Below, piece after piece: positions 42,027 through 50,574 of a stretch of 64,000 bases of DNA. The DNA is from Promineifilum sp. (GTDB lineage: Bacteria; Chloroflexota; Anaerolineae; Promineifilales; Promineifilaceae): contig JACKBY010000004.1 in NCBI GenBank assembly GCA_020634335.1, positions 1 through 64,000 of the forward strand, written 5' to 3'. The notes beneath the pieces are model-generated. The model was not told the origin of the DNA and did not search any database. It was given only the letters and a program-made list of their open reading frames with translations. The position numbers and the translations under genes are program-made. The number at the start of each line of letters is the position of its first letter. The first letter of the stretch is position 1.

Positions 42027-43448
42027 TCACTTCTTCAATCCAGCAATGCGCAACCCGTCTTGCAGGATGTCTTGCACCTTGTCTTCGTGCGTCGTCTCGG
42101 TGTAGACGCGAATGATCGGCTCTGTGCCGCTGAAGCGGATAAGCAGCCAGCCGCCGTCTTCCATGTGAAACTGGAAGCCGTCGAGCGTGGAAATGTCGGT
42201 GACTTTCAGACCGCCGATTGTCTCCGGCCGCGCGGCCAGCACGCGATCACGTACTTCGTCCCGTCGTGACGTCTCGAAAGCGGTGTCGATGCGATCATAA
42301 TAATGCGGCCCAACTTTCTCGAACAACCAGTCAAGCAATTGCGACGGCTTCTTGCCCGTCTTCACCATCAGATCGAGCAAATAGAGACCGCCCAGGATGC
42401 CGTCCCGGTCCGGCGCGTGACCGCGGAAGGCATAGCCGCCGCTTTCCTCGCCGCCGATCATCGCGTTGACCTCGGTCATTTTCGGCGCAATATACTTGAA
42501 GCCGACGCCCGTCTCATAGACGGGAACGTTGTATATGCTACCCAGCTTGTTAAGCATCTTGGTGGTGGAGATAGTCTTGACGATGGGGCCGCGTTCCCCG
42601 CGAATCTCCAGGAAATAGTAGCCCAGCAGGCCGAAGACACGTAACTGATCGATAAATTGACCTTTCTCGTCGCCCAGGCCCACGCGGTCGGCGTCGCCGT
42701 CGGTAATGATGGCCACGTCGGCATCAAGCAGCGGCACATAGCTCAGGCCGTCATCGACGTTGGGCGGAATCGGCTCGGGACGCGCCATCTTGGGAAAGAT
42801 CGGGTTGCGCTCGTTATGAACCTCGTGGACGCGCGTGGCGCCGCCGGACAGCAATCGGGGAAACCAGCCTGCACCGTTGCCCCACATGCAATCAACCAGC
42901 ACGTTGAAGCCCGCCGCCTTGATCGGCTCAATGTCCACCAGGCGGTTTAATAATGTGATGTAATCCGGCGCCGGATCGAACTTCACGACCAGGCCGTCGC
43001 TCATGGCATCATCCAGCTTCATGCGCTTGACGCCGTCGATCTCCGGGATGGCCGCCTCGATACGCTTCAGGTCGCCGGGCGGGATGGCCCCGCCGGTCGC
43101 ATCGCGAACCTTGAACCCGCAGTCCTGGGGCGGGTTGTGACTGGCAGTGATGTTGATGGCCCCGGCCGCGTTTCTGGCGGGCACGGAGTAGGAGATGGCG
43201 GGGGTGGGCGTGTTGCTTTGGGTCAGCCAAACCTTGATGCCGTTGGCGGCCAGCACCTCGGCCGAGGCGGCGGCGAAATACTCGGCCTCGAAGCGCTGAT
43301 CATAGCCGATCACCGCGCCCTTCTCGGCCAATTTTTCCTCACGTAAAAACGTCGCGAAACCCTGCGCACAGCGACGAACGTTGTCAAAGGTGTAGTCCTC
43401 GGCAATACGGCCGCGCCAGCCGTCAGTGCCGAATATAATCTTGGTCAT
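42027..43448 (-). CDS. Phosphoglucomutase/phosphomannomutase (alpha-D-phosphohexomutase)
   Basis: 473 residues, four-domain family. Phosphoserine loop TASHNPPQDCGFKV (residues about 102-115), metal loop ITDGDADRVGLGDEKG (DGDxDR), sugar-binding GGEESGGYAFRGH and phosphate-binding RFSGTEPIIRVYTE. It interconverts hexose-6-phosphate and hexose-1-phosphate, supplying nucleotide-sugar synthesis: glucose-1-P or mannose-1-P, undecided. A perfect AGAAAGGAGG lies just before ATG 43448. With Gmd upstream, GDP-mannose production fits, although no GDP-mannose pyrophosphorylase is in the window. Confidence 0.93.
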   Translation of the reverse strand: MTKIIFGTDGWRGRIAEDYTFDNVRRCAQGFATFLREEKLAEKGAVIGYDQRFEAEYFAAASAEVLAANGIKVWLTQSNTPTPAISYSVPARNAAGAINITASHNPPQDCGFKVRDATGGAIPPGDLKRIEAAIPEIDGVKRMKLDDAMSDGLVVKFDPAPDYITLLNRLVDIEPIKAAGFNVLVDCMWGNGAGWFPRLLSGGATRVHEVHNERNPIFPKMARPEPIPPNVDDGLSYVPLLDADVAIITDGDADRVGLGDEKGQFIDQLRVFGLLGYYFLEIRGERGPIVKTISTTKMLNKLGSIYNVPVYETGVGFKYIAPKMTEVNAMIGGEESGGYAFRGHAPDRDGILGGLYLLDLMVKTGKKPSQLLDWLFEKVGPHYYDRIDTAFETSRRDEVRDRVLAARPETIGGLKVTDISTLDGFQFHMEDGGWLLIRFSGTEPIIRVYTETTHEDKVQDILQDGLRIAGLKK

Positions 43449-43578
43449 AAGCCTCCTTTCTAAAAAGCATCTACAGATTTCGCAGGTTGCACAGATTTTC
43501 AGAGGCGTGTCGGCCTAATAAGATCATCTGTAAATGGTTCCTGCATTAGTCAGAAAACAGTCCGCAATCCTTGCGGGG

Positions 43579-44553
43579 TCACACGGCGATTTCGCCATTA
43601 CGAATCAGTTTCAGGTCGGCATCCACCATCATCTTGACCAGCTCGACAAACGATACTGCCGGCTCCCACCCCAAATCGCGGCCGGCTTTACTCGGGTCGC
43701 CGACCAGCAAATCCACTTCGGCCGGGCGCATGAAGCGCTCATCTTGCACGACGTATTCCCGCCAATCCATATCGAGATGACCGAAAGCCACGTCCAGGAA
43801 TTGTTCCACCGAATGGGTCTCGCCGGTGGCGATGACGTAATCCTCCGGCGTGTCGCGCTGGAGCATCAACCACATGGCGCGCACGTAATCCCCGGCAAAG
43901 CCCCAGTCTCGCCGCGCGTCCAGATTGCCCAACCGCAATTCACCGACCAACCCCAGTTTGATCCGGGCTGCCTGATGGGTGATCTTGCGCGTCACAAACT
44001 CCAGACCGCGACGAGGAGACTCGTGGTTGAATAAAATGCCTGAAGTCGCGTGGAGATCGTAACTCTCGCGGTAATTTACCGTGATCCAGTGCCCGTAAAC
44101 CTTGGCCACACCATAGGGACTGCGCGGATAGAAAGGCGTCGTCTCCTTTTGGGGCACTTCGACGACCTTGCCAAACATCTCGCTGGAGCTGGCCTGATAC
44201 AGGCGTATCGCGGGATCGACGATGCGGATGGCATCCAGCACGCGCGTCACCCCCAGCGCCGTGACGTCGCCCGTGAAGACGGGTTGATTCCACGATGTCT
44301 GCACGAACGATTGCGCCGCCAGGTTATAAACTTCGTCGGGCTTGTACTCTTCGAGGATGCGAATGAGCGAAATCTGATCGCTCAAATCGCCGGGGACCAG
44401 CTCGATCTTGTCCTGAATGTGGGCGATGCGGTGGAAATTGATCGTGCTCGTTCGGCGCACCATCCCCACCACACGGTAGCCCCGCGCCAACAAGAACTCG
44501 GCCAGGTAGGAACCATCCTGTCCGGTGACGCCCGTGATTAAGGCTGTGGGCAT
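43579..44553 (-). CDS. gmd: GDP-mannose 4,6-dehydratase
   Basis: 324 residues, extended SDR. Makes GDP-4-keto-6-deoxy-D-mannose from GDP-mannose, the branch point to rhamnose, fucose or perosamine. NAD(P)-binding ALITGVTGQDGSYLAEFLLARGYRVVGMVRRTS, the SSSEMFGKV and PRSPYGVAKVYGHW (catalytic YxxxK) segments, FNHESPRRGLEFVTRKI, DARRDWGFAGDYVRAMW and GETHSVEQFLDVAF are all typical. No reductase (rmd) or epimerase-reductase (wcaG) is adjacent, so the final sugar is not known. 145 bases of gap upstream, with no gene. Confidence 0.95.
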   Translation of the reverse strand: MPTALITGVTGQDGSYLAEFLLARGYRVVGMVRRTSTINFHRIAHIQDKIELVPGDLSDQISLIRILEEYKPDEVYNLAAQSFVQTSWNQPVFTGDVTALGVTRVLDAIRIVDPAIRLYQASSSEMFGKVVEVPQKETTPFYPRSPYGVAKVYGHWITVNYRESYDLHATSGILFNHESPRRGLEFVTRKITHQAARIKLGLVGELRLGNLDARRDWGFAGDYVRAMWLMLQRDTPEDYVIATGETHSVEQFLDVAFGHLDMDWREYVVQDERFMRPAEVDLLVGDPSKAGRDLGWEPAVSFVELVKMMVDADLKLIRNGEIAV

Positions 44554-44698
44554 ACTATCTCTCTCAGTTGCAGTCTCGGCTAGATGCCGGTCTGATTAGT
44601 ATAACCCAACCGGCTCAGAGGGTAAATTGCACATTGATGACTATGCGCAGTAAATGCTGTGTTCGTCTATCAAATAAGGGCGTTGCGTAGTGAAGCCG

Positions 44699-45463
44699 TC
44701 AGCTATGACTTAGCCCATAGACGATATGGGCATGACGGCGGCGAATACCTAACGGCAGGAATCGCTCCCCATGCGCGTATCGCTCCAGCCCCCACATGAC
44801 GAACGCCTCAAATCGGCCGCTGGTTGCCTCTTCGCGCTGCTCGGCCGAGCGAGTAATGCCGGGCGGAAACGGGGGCATATCGATATAATCGACGGCCGAT
44901 CGGCCGCCGTCCAACAGCCGGCGCATCTCCTCCAGACTCAGGCCGCCCAACCCACTGCGCGAGTTGTGGGCCTCGTTGTCGGCATTGGGGCAAAACAAGG
45001 CCAATGAGCCGCATAGCTCTCGCAAGCGTGCGACGTAGGATACCCTAGCCTCCGCGGATAAGCGTTGCAATACTTCCGACGACAACGCCAGATCGAAATG
45101 GCCGCCCACTGACGCCAGCGTATCGACGTCAGCCAACACAGCAGCCGCTGGGGGACGGATACGCGGGGTGCCGGTCATTTTCTCCAGAGTGGCCAGGCTT
45201 GCTTGCAGGCGATCAAGCGCTTGCTGGCGTTCATCAACGACGGTGACGGCCGCTCCCCACTCAGTCGCCAGAAGCATGAAATCGAGACTGGCCCCATACT
45301 TCTGCGGCAAGCCGGCGATCAGGATAGTTTTGGGCGGATTCAAGGTAGACAGGAAAGAACTCAGGACACGACGCTTGACATAATATTCATAAGCTGTGCC
45401 CATCCCCTCGCCTTCCGCCAGGGCGGGCGGATACAAATCTTTTACGGAGAGGGAGGCACGCAT
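44699..45463 (-). CDS. Class I SAM methyltransferase-like protein
   Basis: 254 residues, only loosely recognisable. KTILIAGLPQKYGASLDFMLLATEWGAAVTVVDERQQALDRL looks like a Rossmann-type SAM fold with a degenerate glycine motif (AGLPQKYGAS) and an acidic strand end (VVDER). FDLALSSEVLQRLSAEARVSYVARLRELCGSLALFCPNADNEAHN resembles the later core strands of methyltransferases acting on small molecules. It starts four bases after the stop of the small Cys-rich gene, with which it seems co-transcribed. The substrate is unknown; a sugar O-methylation role would fit the glycan locus but is only a guess. Confidence 0.6.
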   Translation of the reverse strand: MRASLSVKDLYPPALAEGEGMGTAYEYYVKRRVLSSFLSTLNPPKTILIAGLPQKYGASLDFMLLATEWGAAVTVVDERQQALDRLQASLATLEKMTGTPRIRPPAAAVLADVDTLASVGGHFDLALSSEVLQRLSAEARVSYVARLRELCGSLALFCPNADNEAHNSRSGLGGLSLEEMRRLLDGGRSAVDYIDMPPFPPGITRSAEQREEATSGRFEAFVMWGLERYAHGERFLPLGIRRRHAHIVYGLSHS

Positions 45464-45467
45464 AGAA

Positions 45468-45755
45468 TTATTCTTCGCGCGGTTCGTAGCTCATGACGGG
45501 CCGGTAGACACAACGACAATGCAAGCCCTTGCTGCATTCCGGCAGCGGCAAATGAGGCGCATCATCGGGCGAAAATTCAGCGTCCGGATCCAACGACCGG
45601 CTGGCCGGGCAACCTTCTCCATCAACCTCTATACGGACCCCCCGAATAGACCCCTTGGCCCTCATGCCCAGCCGATAAGCGGCCAACGTCTTCTCGGCGT
45701 AATTCGACCCCTTGACCATATCCTGATGAAAATCTTTCAACCAATTAAAGGACAT
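45468..45755 (-). CDS. Small hypothetical protein with Cys-rich C-terminus
   Basis: 95 residues, not recognised. N-terminal helical part (MSFNWLKDFHQDMVKGSNYAEKTLAAYRLG), a middle strand-rich part and a C-terminus LPLPECSKGLHCRCVYRPVMSYE with three close cysteines. The CxxxxxCxC-Y-P pattern recalls the end of phage Mu-F/head-morphogenesis-type proteins, but the match is weak. ATG 45755 has GAGGAAAG upstream; the frame is open further up, but that part lacks a start signal. It lies between the EAD-HhH gene (82 bases) and the methyltransferase-like gene (4 bases), all co-directional. Confidence 0.5.
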   Translation of the reverse strand: MSFNWLKDFHQDMVKGSNYAEKTLAAYRLGMRAKGSIRGVRIEVDGEGCPASRSLDPDAEFSPDDAPHLPLPECSKGLHCRCVYRPVMSYEPREE

Positions 45756-45837
45756 ACGATCTTTCCTCTGCAAGGTAACGCAAGTATCTTCGCTTCCAGG
45801 CCAGGGGACCACACAAAAACTTGTGCCGCCCTATTCA

Positions 45838-46275
45838 TCAGACGTCGCACCATTCCCGAACGGCAGCCAACCTTTTCGGCCCGATTCCAACCACCCTTTC
45901 CAAGTCATCGACAGTCTCATAGGGTCGAGCGGCAACGATTTGCGCAGCCAAGGCCGGCCCAATTCCGGGCAAGTTCCGAAGCTCCGCTAAGGATGCCCTA
46001 TTGAGGTTAATCGGTCGAATCGTCGGTGTCGCTCGGCGACCGAATGCCCGTCGAAACGGTTCAGGTCGCTCCTGCCTCAGCTTGGCGAGCAGGGACGAGA
46101 TGAGGTCGCGTCTTTGGCAGTAGTCGACCACCAGCATCGCCCTGCGGCCGACGCTCATATCGCCGGCGAAGTTCTGATATACCTCATAAAAATGATCGAA
46201 GCAAAACTGCGTCAGCTCCTCGTCGTTATAATGGGCAACCAGAAATTGGCGAATCGTCCCTAGTGATGCAGTCAT
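45838..46275 (-). CDS. Effector-associated-domain-like (death-fold-like) plus ComEA-type helix-hairpin-helix protein
   Basis: 145 residues. The N-terminal half (about 5-72), TIRQFLVAHYNDEELTQFCFDHF ... LVVDYCQRRDLISSLLAKLRQERP, has the pattern of bacterial effector-associated domains (EAD; L-R-x-FL...F-DEEL-x-LCF ... LV-YC-RRG-LxxLL), small helical adaptor domains known from STAND/conflict systems. The C-terminal half (about 88-143) is a helix-hairpin-helix pair as in ComEA: PINLNRASLAELRNLPGIGPALAAQIVAARPYETVDDLERVVGIGPKRLAAV (key pieces NLNRASLAELRNLPGIG and VGIGPKRL). So a homotypic adaptor is joined to a DNA- or RNA-binding unit. The EAD call is by pattern only. It starts 72 bases after the radical-SAM gene end and leads a three-gene run. 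Confidence 0.62.
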   Translation of the reverse strand: MTASLGTIRQFLVAHYNDEELTQFCFDHFYEVYQNFAGDMSVGRRAMLVVDYCQRRDLISSLLAKLRQERPEPFRRAFGRRATPTIRPINLNRASLAELRNLPGIGPALAAQIVAARPYETVDDLERVVGIGPKRLAAVREWCDV

Positions 46276-46347
46276 GGGAAAAAGCGTGTCTCAGACATCA
46301 GGTATCCGATTCAGATGAGAGCATTCCTGATAAGGGTCACTGGAATG

Positions 46348-47469
46348 TCAGCCGGCGGCCGCTGGGTCATTCACGGTGATACTGTCCGGCGTAATAACTT
46401 TGATGCCGACCCGCGCCAGCGTCGGCGGGTCGATCAGCATGTTGGTGTAGGAAGCATTTGCCAACGGACAATAGCATTCCTTGGCCGCAATGCTACGCCG
46501 CACCTCCCTGATAGGGTCGCCAAACCAGATTTTCTTGAAATCATAGTCGTAATCCCGCAGGTTGCCCAGATCGTCGGCGCGCACGCAGCAAGGCCAGATC
46601 GTGCCGTCGGCGTAAATCTGGGCACTGGCCCAGCCGGCGTAGCAATCAATGACCTGTTCTTCCTCTTCGAGAATGCGCTTGACAAGCTTGTAATACTCAA
46701 CCCGAAATGCCTCGGTGATGCGGGCTACTCCTTTGTAGCGTTTACTCTCGACGTAGGCGATGAGGCGGTCAATGGCCGCGTTGTAATCTTCCGGGCTGGG
46801 AGTGATGGGCAGGCCCACTGTGTCCAGTTCTACTCGCGGCTCGGCGATCTCGGTGATGAACTGGTCGGCCCCGGACTGGTCGGCGTAGGCGATCAACTCA
46901 TCCAGGTGGCCGACACTGAAAACGGACACGACGGAATGGATGCCAATATTCAGGTTGGGCAGGCTGTCGCGCAGCTCCAGCAGTTGCCGCAAACGCTCCT
47001 CGAACTTGATAAAATTACCGGGCACGCCGCGGATCAAGTCGTGCTTCTCGCCCACTCCGTCCAGCGACAGGTTAATGATCAGTTGACTGTCGGGGCAGGA
47101 CCGGGCGATTCGCTCCACCTTGTCGGGGATCGTGCTCAGGATGCTGTTGGTGGGAATGTTGATGATGCCCGGACGGCAATGCTTGTAGGCTAACTGAGCC
47201 AGCTCAACGATGTGGGGGAACATAAATGGCTCGCCGCCGCTGATAGTGAACCAGTAGGGTGCCCTGCCCAGGGAGGCCAGTGCCTTGTCCCACTCGTCGA
47301 GCGTCATCTCGTTCTCGCGCTTCATCCAGATGTTGCAGGTCAGGCAACGCGAGTTGCAACGGGGCGAGGGCGATAGCGTTATGTTAAGCGGAAGTAGCCT
47401 CGGCCAGCCAAAGCGGCGGTAGGCCTGAAAAAGCGGTACGCGGGCCAATACGCCCAGCATTGAATTCAA
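46348..47469 (-). CDS. Radical SAM/SPASM-domain protein
   Basis: 373 residues. Iron-sulfur radical enzyme: CNSRCLTCNIW (CxxxCxxC cluster site, about residues 38-45), FTISGGEPFMFP (GGEP motif), LIINLSLDGVGEKHDLIRGVPG, and a C-terminal SPASM-like region with CYAGWASAQIYADGTIWPCCVRADDLGNLRDYD and ECYCPLANASYTN, holding extra cysteines for auxiliary clusters. Such proteins in glycan loci often modify sugars, lipids or peptides; the substrate cannot be read. It overlaps the GT2 gene by four bases (ATGA). Confidence 0.88.
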   Translation of the reverse strand: MNSMLGVLARVPLFQAYRRFGWPRLLPLNITLSPSPRCNSRCLTCNIWMKRENEMTLDEWDKALASLGRAPYWFTISGGEPFMFPHIVELAQLAYKHCRPGIINIPTNSILSTIPDKVERIARSCPDSQLIINLSLDGVGEKHDLIRGVPGNFIKFEERLRQLLELRDSLPNLNIGIHSVVSVFSVGHLDELIAYADQSGADQFITEIAEPRVELDTVGLPITPSPEDYNAAIDRLIAYVESKRYKGVARITEAFRVEYYKLVKRILEEEEQVIDCYAGWASAQIYADGTIWPCCVRADDLGNLRDYDYDFKKIWFGDPIREVRRSIAAKECYCPLANASYTNMLIDPPTLARVGIKVITPDSITVNDPAAAG

Positions 47470-48356
47470 AGTAACTCTAGCTCCTTGGTCGTCTCAGCGA
47501 TCTCCCAGACGGTGTGACTGCGGCGGGCTTTGTAGTCCTGCCGTCCCAGATAGCGGCCGTAGACCTCCAGAGCCACTACGCGGGCCGTCCACCACAGTTG
47601 TTTCGGCCGCCAATCCATGTTGCGCAGCAGCAAGCCAACGATCTTCGCCCCGCTCATCGTGCTGACAGCATAGCCCAGCCGGCTTTTCATTTCTAGATGA
47701 CCGGCATAGATGCGCCGTCTTTGGCGCAAGAAATCTTCAACAGTCTCAGGCCCCTTATTATAAACCACAGCCTCCGGCACGTAGCGAACCGCGTATCCCT
47801 GACCGCGAACCAAGGGTTCGACGCTGGCCTCATCAACGGCCGTGTGTGGTGGAATGCGCTCGAACACCTTGCGGAAGGCGATCATCTCCCCGGCCTTGAA
47901 ACCCTGGAGATTCATCTCGTGATGCAGATCCCATAATAAATGCGCGGCAAAACCCATGAACGTCGCCGGATCGTTGACCGGCACTGGCCTCGAAGCAGTC
48001 ATGCCGATTTCCGGGTCAGCAAATGGTCGAACCAGTTGCTCGATGGCGTCTTCGGCCGGCAGCAAATCGGCGCTGCTGAGCACCAGGACGTCACACCGCG
48101 CCTGACTGATGAATTCATTCATCGCCGAGGCCTTACCCTCGCGGGTCGGCTGGCTGATGAGCCGAATCCGGTCATCGGCCGCCGCGGCTTCGTGCACGAC
48201 GTCTTCCGTGCGATCCGTGCATCCGCTGGCGACGACGAGTGTTTCGGCGATCTCCACTCGCTCGAAGCTCGCCGCGCGAACGCGGGCTAGCAGACGACCA
48301 ATGTTGGCCTCTTCATTGTGGGCCATGATGCCCAGAGAGCAGCGAATGGTTTCCAT
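47466..48356 (-). CDS. Family 2 glycosyltransferase
   Basis: 296 residues. RCSLGIMAHNEEANIGRLLARVRA, AETLVVASGCTDRTEDVVHEAAA, QPTREGKASAMNEFISQARCDVLVLSSADLLP (acidic site SAD) and MTASRPVPVNDPATFMGFAAHLLW. The acceptor-side residues follow PPHTAVDEASVEPLVRGQGYAVRYVPEAVVYNKGPETVEDFLRQRRRIYAGHLEM, close to processive or polyisoprenyl-phosphate transferases. No membrane helix apart from a short hydrophobic stretch. It overlaps the radical-SAM gene, so both probably act on one product. About 90 bases separate it from the aminotransferase upstream. Confidence 0.85.
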   Translation of the reverse strand: METIRCSLGIMAHNEEANIGRLLARVRAASFERVEIAETLVVASGCTDRTEDVVHEAAAADDRIRLISQPTREGKASAMNEFISQARCDVLVLSSADLLPAEDAIEQLVRPFADPEIGMTASRPVPVNDPATFMGFAAHLLWDLHHEMNLQGFKAGEMIAFRKVFERIPPHTAVDEASVEPLVRGQGYAVRYVPEAVVYNKGPETVEDFLRQRRRIYAGHLEMKSRLGYAVSTMSGAKIVGLLLRNMDWRPKQLWWTARVVALEVYGRYLGRQDYKARRSHTVWEIAETTKELELL

Positions 48357-48445
48357 GGTGGTTCAATCGGAGACAGCCGAATGCCAGATACCGGCTGAAG
48401 TCTAGTCCATCGGGGGTTATCGCGTCAAGCCGGCTATAGCAATGC

Positions 48446-49567
48446 TCAGGCGTTAAAAAATTGGGTAATGGCCTTGGCGACGATGGCCGGGGCGTCCGGC
48501 GACAAGTCAGGATACATAGGGAGCGACAGCAACGATAGAGCCGCACCCTCCGTCACAGGCAAGCTACCCCGCCTGTAACCCAGACGCGCATAGGCGGGCT
48601 GCAGATGGACGGGCACGGGATAGTGAACGGCCGTGCCTATTCCTCGCTCGCGCAAATGGACCCGAAGTTCTTCGCGTCGCGCCGTGCGAATAGCGTAGAG
48701 GTGATAGACGTGGTGATCTCCACGGCGAACAACAGGCAACGTCAGCGGCAACCCGGACAATTGCTCGTCATACGCCACGGCCAGTCGCCGTCGGGCCTCA
48801 TTCTCCGCGTCCAGATGTAGCAGGCGCACGCGAAGGATAGCCGCTTGTAATTCGTCCAGGCGGCTGTTAAATCCGGCAGCCTCACTGATATACCGCTCAC
48901 GCCAGCCGTACTGGCGCAATAAACGCAACCGCTCGGCTACATCAGCGCGCGACGTGGCTACCGCCCCACCGTCGCCCATGGCGCCCAGATTCTTAGTTGG
49001 ATAGAAGCTGAACGCAGCGGCATCGCCCAGTGTGCCGACCAGGCGACCGGCATAGCGCGCGCCGTGAGCCTGGGCGCAATCCTCGATGACCATCAGCCCA
49101 TGCTCCTCCGCGAAGGTCAGGATGGGTCTTAGGTCGGCCGGTCCGCCATAGAGGTGGACGGGAATGATGGCCTTCGTGCGTCCGGTGATAGCCTTCTCCA
49201 ATGCCTGGGGGGCAAGGGTGAGTGTGTCCGGCTCCACGTCCACTAGACGCGGGATCGCGCCGCATAACTCGATGGCGGCCACCGTTGCCACGGCCGTATG
49301 GCTCACGGTGATCACCTCATCGCCCGGCCCAACGCCGCACGCCCGCAACGCCAGCAACACTGCGTCCGTCCCCGAGGCGACGCCGACCACGTGCGGCAAG
49401 CCAAGATAGCGCGCGAACGCTGCCTCAAAGACCTGCCCTTCGGCCCCGAGAATATACCAGCCACTTTCCAGCACCGTGGCGACGGCAGCGTCGATCTCCG
49501 ATTGCAGACGGTGATAGGCCGCCTTCAGATCGACAAAAGGGATGGTTTCGACGGTCGCCGGGATCAT
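48446..49567 (-). CDS. DegT/DnrJ/EryC1/StrS-family aminotransferase
   Basis: 373 residues, PLP enzyme of nucleotide-sugar amination (keto-sugar to amino-sugar). Seen: IPFVDLKAAYHRLQSEIDAAVATVLESGWYILGAEGQVFEAAFA, GVASGTDAVLLALRACGVGPGDEVITVSHTAVATV, IPVHLYGGPADLRPILTFAEEHGLMVIEDCAQAHGA and SFYPTKNLGAMGDGGAV with the PLP-binding Lys. The C-terminal half has HVYHLYAIRTARREELRVHLRERGIGTAVHYPVPVHLQPAY. It could aminate the keto-sugar made by Gmd or by the epimerase next door. It overlaps the stop of the epimerase gene by one base. Confidence 0.94.
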   Translation of the reverse strand: MIPATVETIPFVDLKAAYHRLQSEIDAAVATVLESGWYILGAEGQVFEAAFARYLGLPHVVGVASGTDAVLLALRACGVGPGDEVITVSHTAVATVAAIELCGAIPRLVDVEPDTLTLAPQALEKAITGRTKAIIPVHLYGGPADLRPILTFAEEHGLMVIEDCAQAHGARYAGRLVGTLGDAAAFSFYPTKNLGAMGDGGAVATSRADVAERLRLLRQYGWRERYISEAAGFNSRLDELQAAILRVRLLHLDAENEARRRLAVAYDEQLSGLPLTLPVVRRGDHHVYHLYAIRTARREELRVHLRERGIGTAVHYPVPVHLQPAYARLGYRRGSLPVTEGAALSLLSLPMYPDLSPDAPAIVAKAITQFFNA

Positions 49568-50574
49568 CAGAGATAATGCTCGCGGTGGGTGCGGAAGAAT
49601 TCGATCGTCCGGGTCAGGCCCTCGCGCAAGCCGACTTGCGGCCGCCAGCCCAGCTTGCTGCGAATTTTGCGATAGTCGCCATAGAAATCGCCGATGTCGA
49701 TGCGCTTCCGGTCGTCGGGGAAGGGCTTCAGCGCGAAGTCACCGCCGCCGTTCACCTCGATCATCAGCCGCGCCAGGTTGATCAGGTTGATCGGCTCATC
49801 GCCGCCCAGATTGTAGATTTGCCCGTCGGCCACGTCGTGGGCCGCGGCCATCAGCATGGCCTCCACGACGTCGTCAACATAGTTGAAATCACGCACCTGC
49901 AAGCCGTCGCCAAAGATATGGAGCGTCTGACCCTCCAGGAGCTGCCGTATCCACCAGCCGATGAACGTCTGTCGAGCGTCGCGGATGCGCATGCGCGGAC
50001 CGAAGGTGTTGGTCAGTCGCAACGACACGGCCCGCAAACCATAGACGTTGTGGTAGACGATGTGGTACCACTCGCCGGCCAGCTTGTTGATGCCGTTCAC
50101 GTCGGTGGGCTGCAAGGGGTGACGCTCGTCAACCGGCAAATAGGTGGGGCGGCCGTAAATCTGTCGTGTGCTGGCGAAGATGATTTTGGCCGCCGGGTTG
50201 CCGTGCCGACAGGCCTCCAGCAAGGAGAGTTGGCTGCGGGCGTTGATCTCCAAGTCGGTGTAGGGGTCGATCATGCTGTCGGTGTGGCTGACCTGTCCCG
50301 CCAGGTTGAAGATAATGTCCTGCTCTTGAACCAGGTAACGCAATCCATGCTCATCGCGCATGTCGGCGATGTTGACGCGCAACCGATCCTCGATGGTGTG
50401 AACGTTGAAGACATTGCCGCCGTATTCGGGAATCAAGGAATCGACGATCAACACGTCGGCTCCCAGATCGACAAGGCGATGGGCCAGGTTCGAGCCGATG
50501 AAGCCCAAGCCTCCCGTGACCAGAACGTGCTTACCGCGGAAGCCGGCCAGGTGATCAGTTGGGACCGTCGGCAT
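49567..50574 (-). CDS. NAD-dependent epimerase/dehydratase (extended SDR) with Asn in place of the catalytic Tyr
   Basis: 335 residues. NAD-binding VLVTGGLGFIGSNLAHRLVDLGADVLIVDSLI, NLAGQVSHTDSMIDPYTDLEINARSQLSLLEACRH, FASTRQIYGRPTYLPVDERHPLQPTDVNGINKLAGEWYHIVYHNVYGLRAVSLRLTNTFGPRM and FGDGLQVRDFNYVDDVVEAML. The usual catalytic YxxxK is NGINK here: the Lys is kept but Asn stands where Tyr is expected. A whole SDR branch seems to carry DVNGINK, so it may be a specialised dehydratase or a non-classical epimerase. It overlaps the DPM-like GT2 gene by 20 bases and is coupled to the aminotransferase, so both act in one sugar pathway. Confidence 0.87.
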   Translation of the reverse strand: MPTVPTDHLAGFRGKHVLVTGGLGFIGSNLAHRLVDLGADVLIVDSLIPEYGGNVFNVHTIEDRLRVNIADMRDEHGLRYLVQEQDIIFNLAGQVSHTDSMIDPYTDLEINARSQLSLLEACRHGNPAAKIIFASTRQIYGRPTYLPVDERHPLQPTDVNGINKLAGEWYHIVYHNVYGLRAVSLRLTNTFGPRMRIRDARQTFIGWWIRQLLEGQTLHIFGDGLQVRDFNYVDDVVEAMLMAAAHDVADGQIYNLGGDEPINLINLARLMIEVNGGGDFALKPFPDDRKRIDIGDFYGDYRKIRSKLGWRPQVGLREGLTRTIEFFRTHREHYL

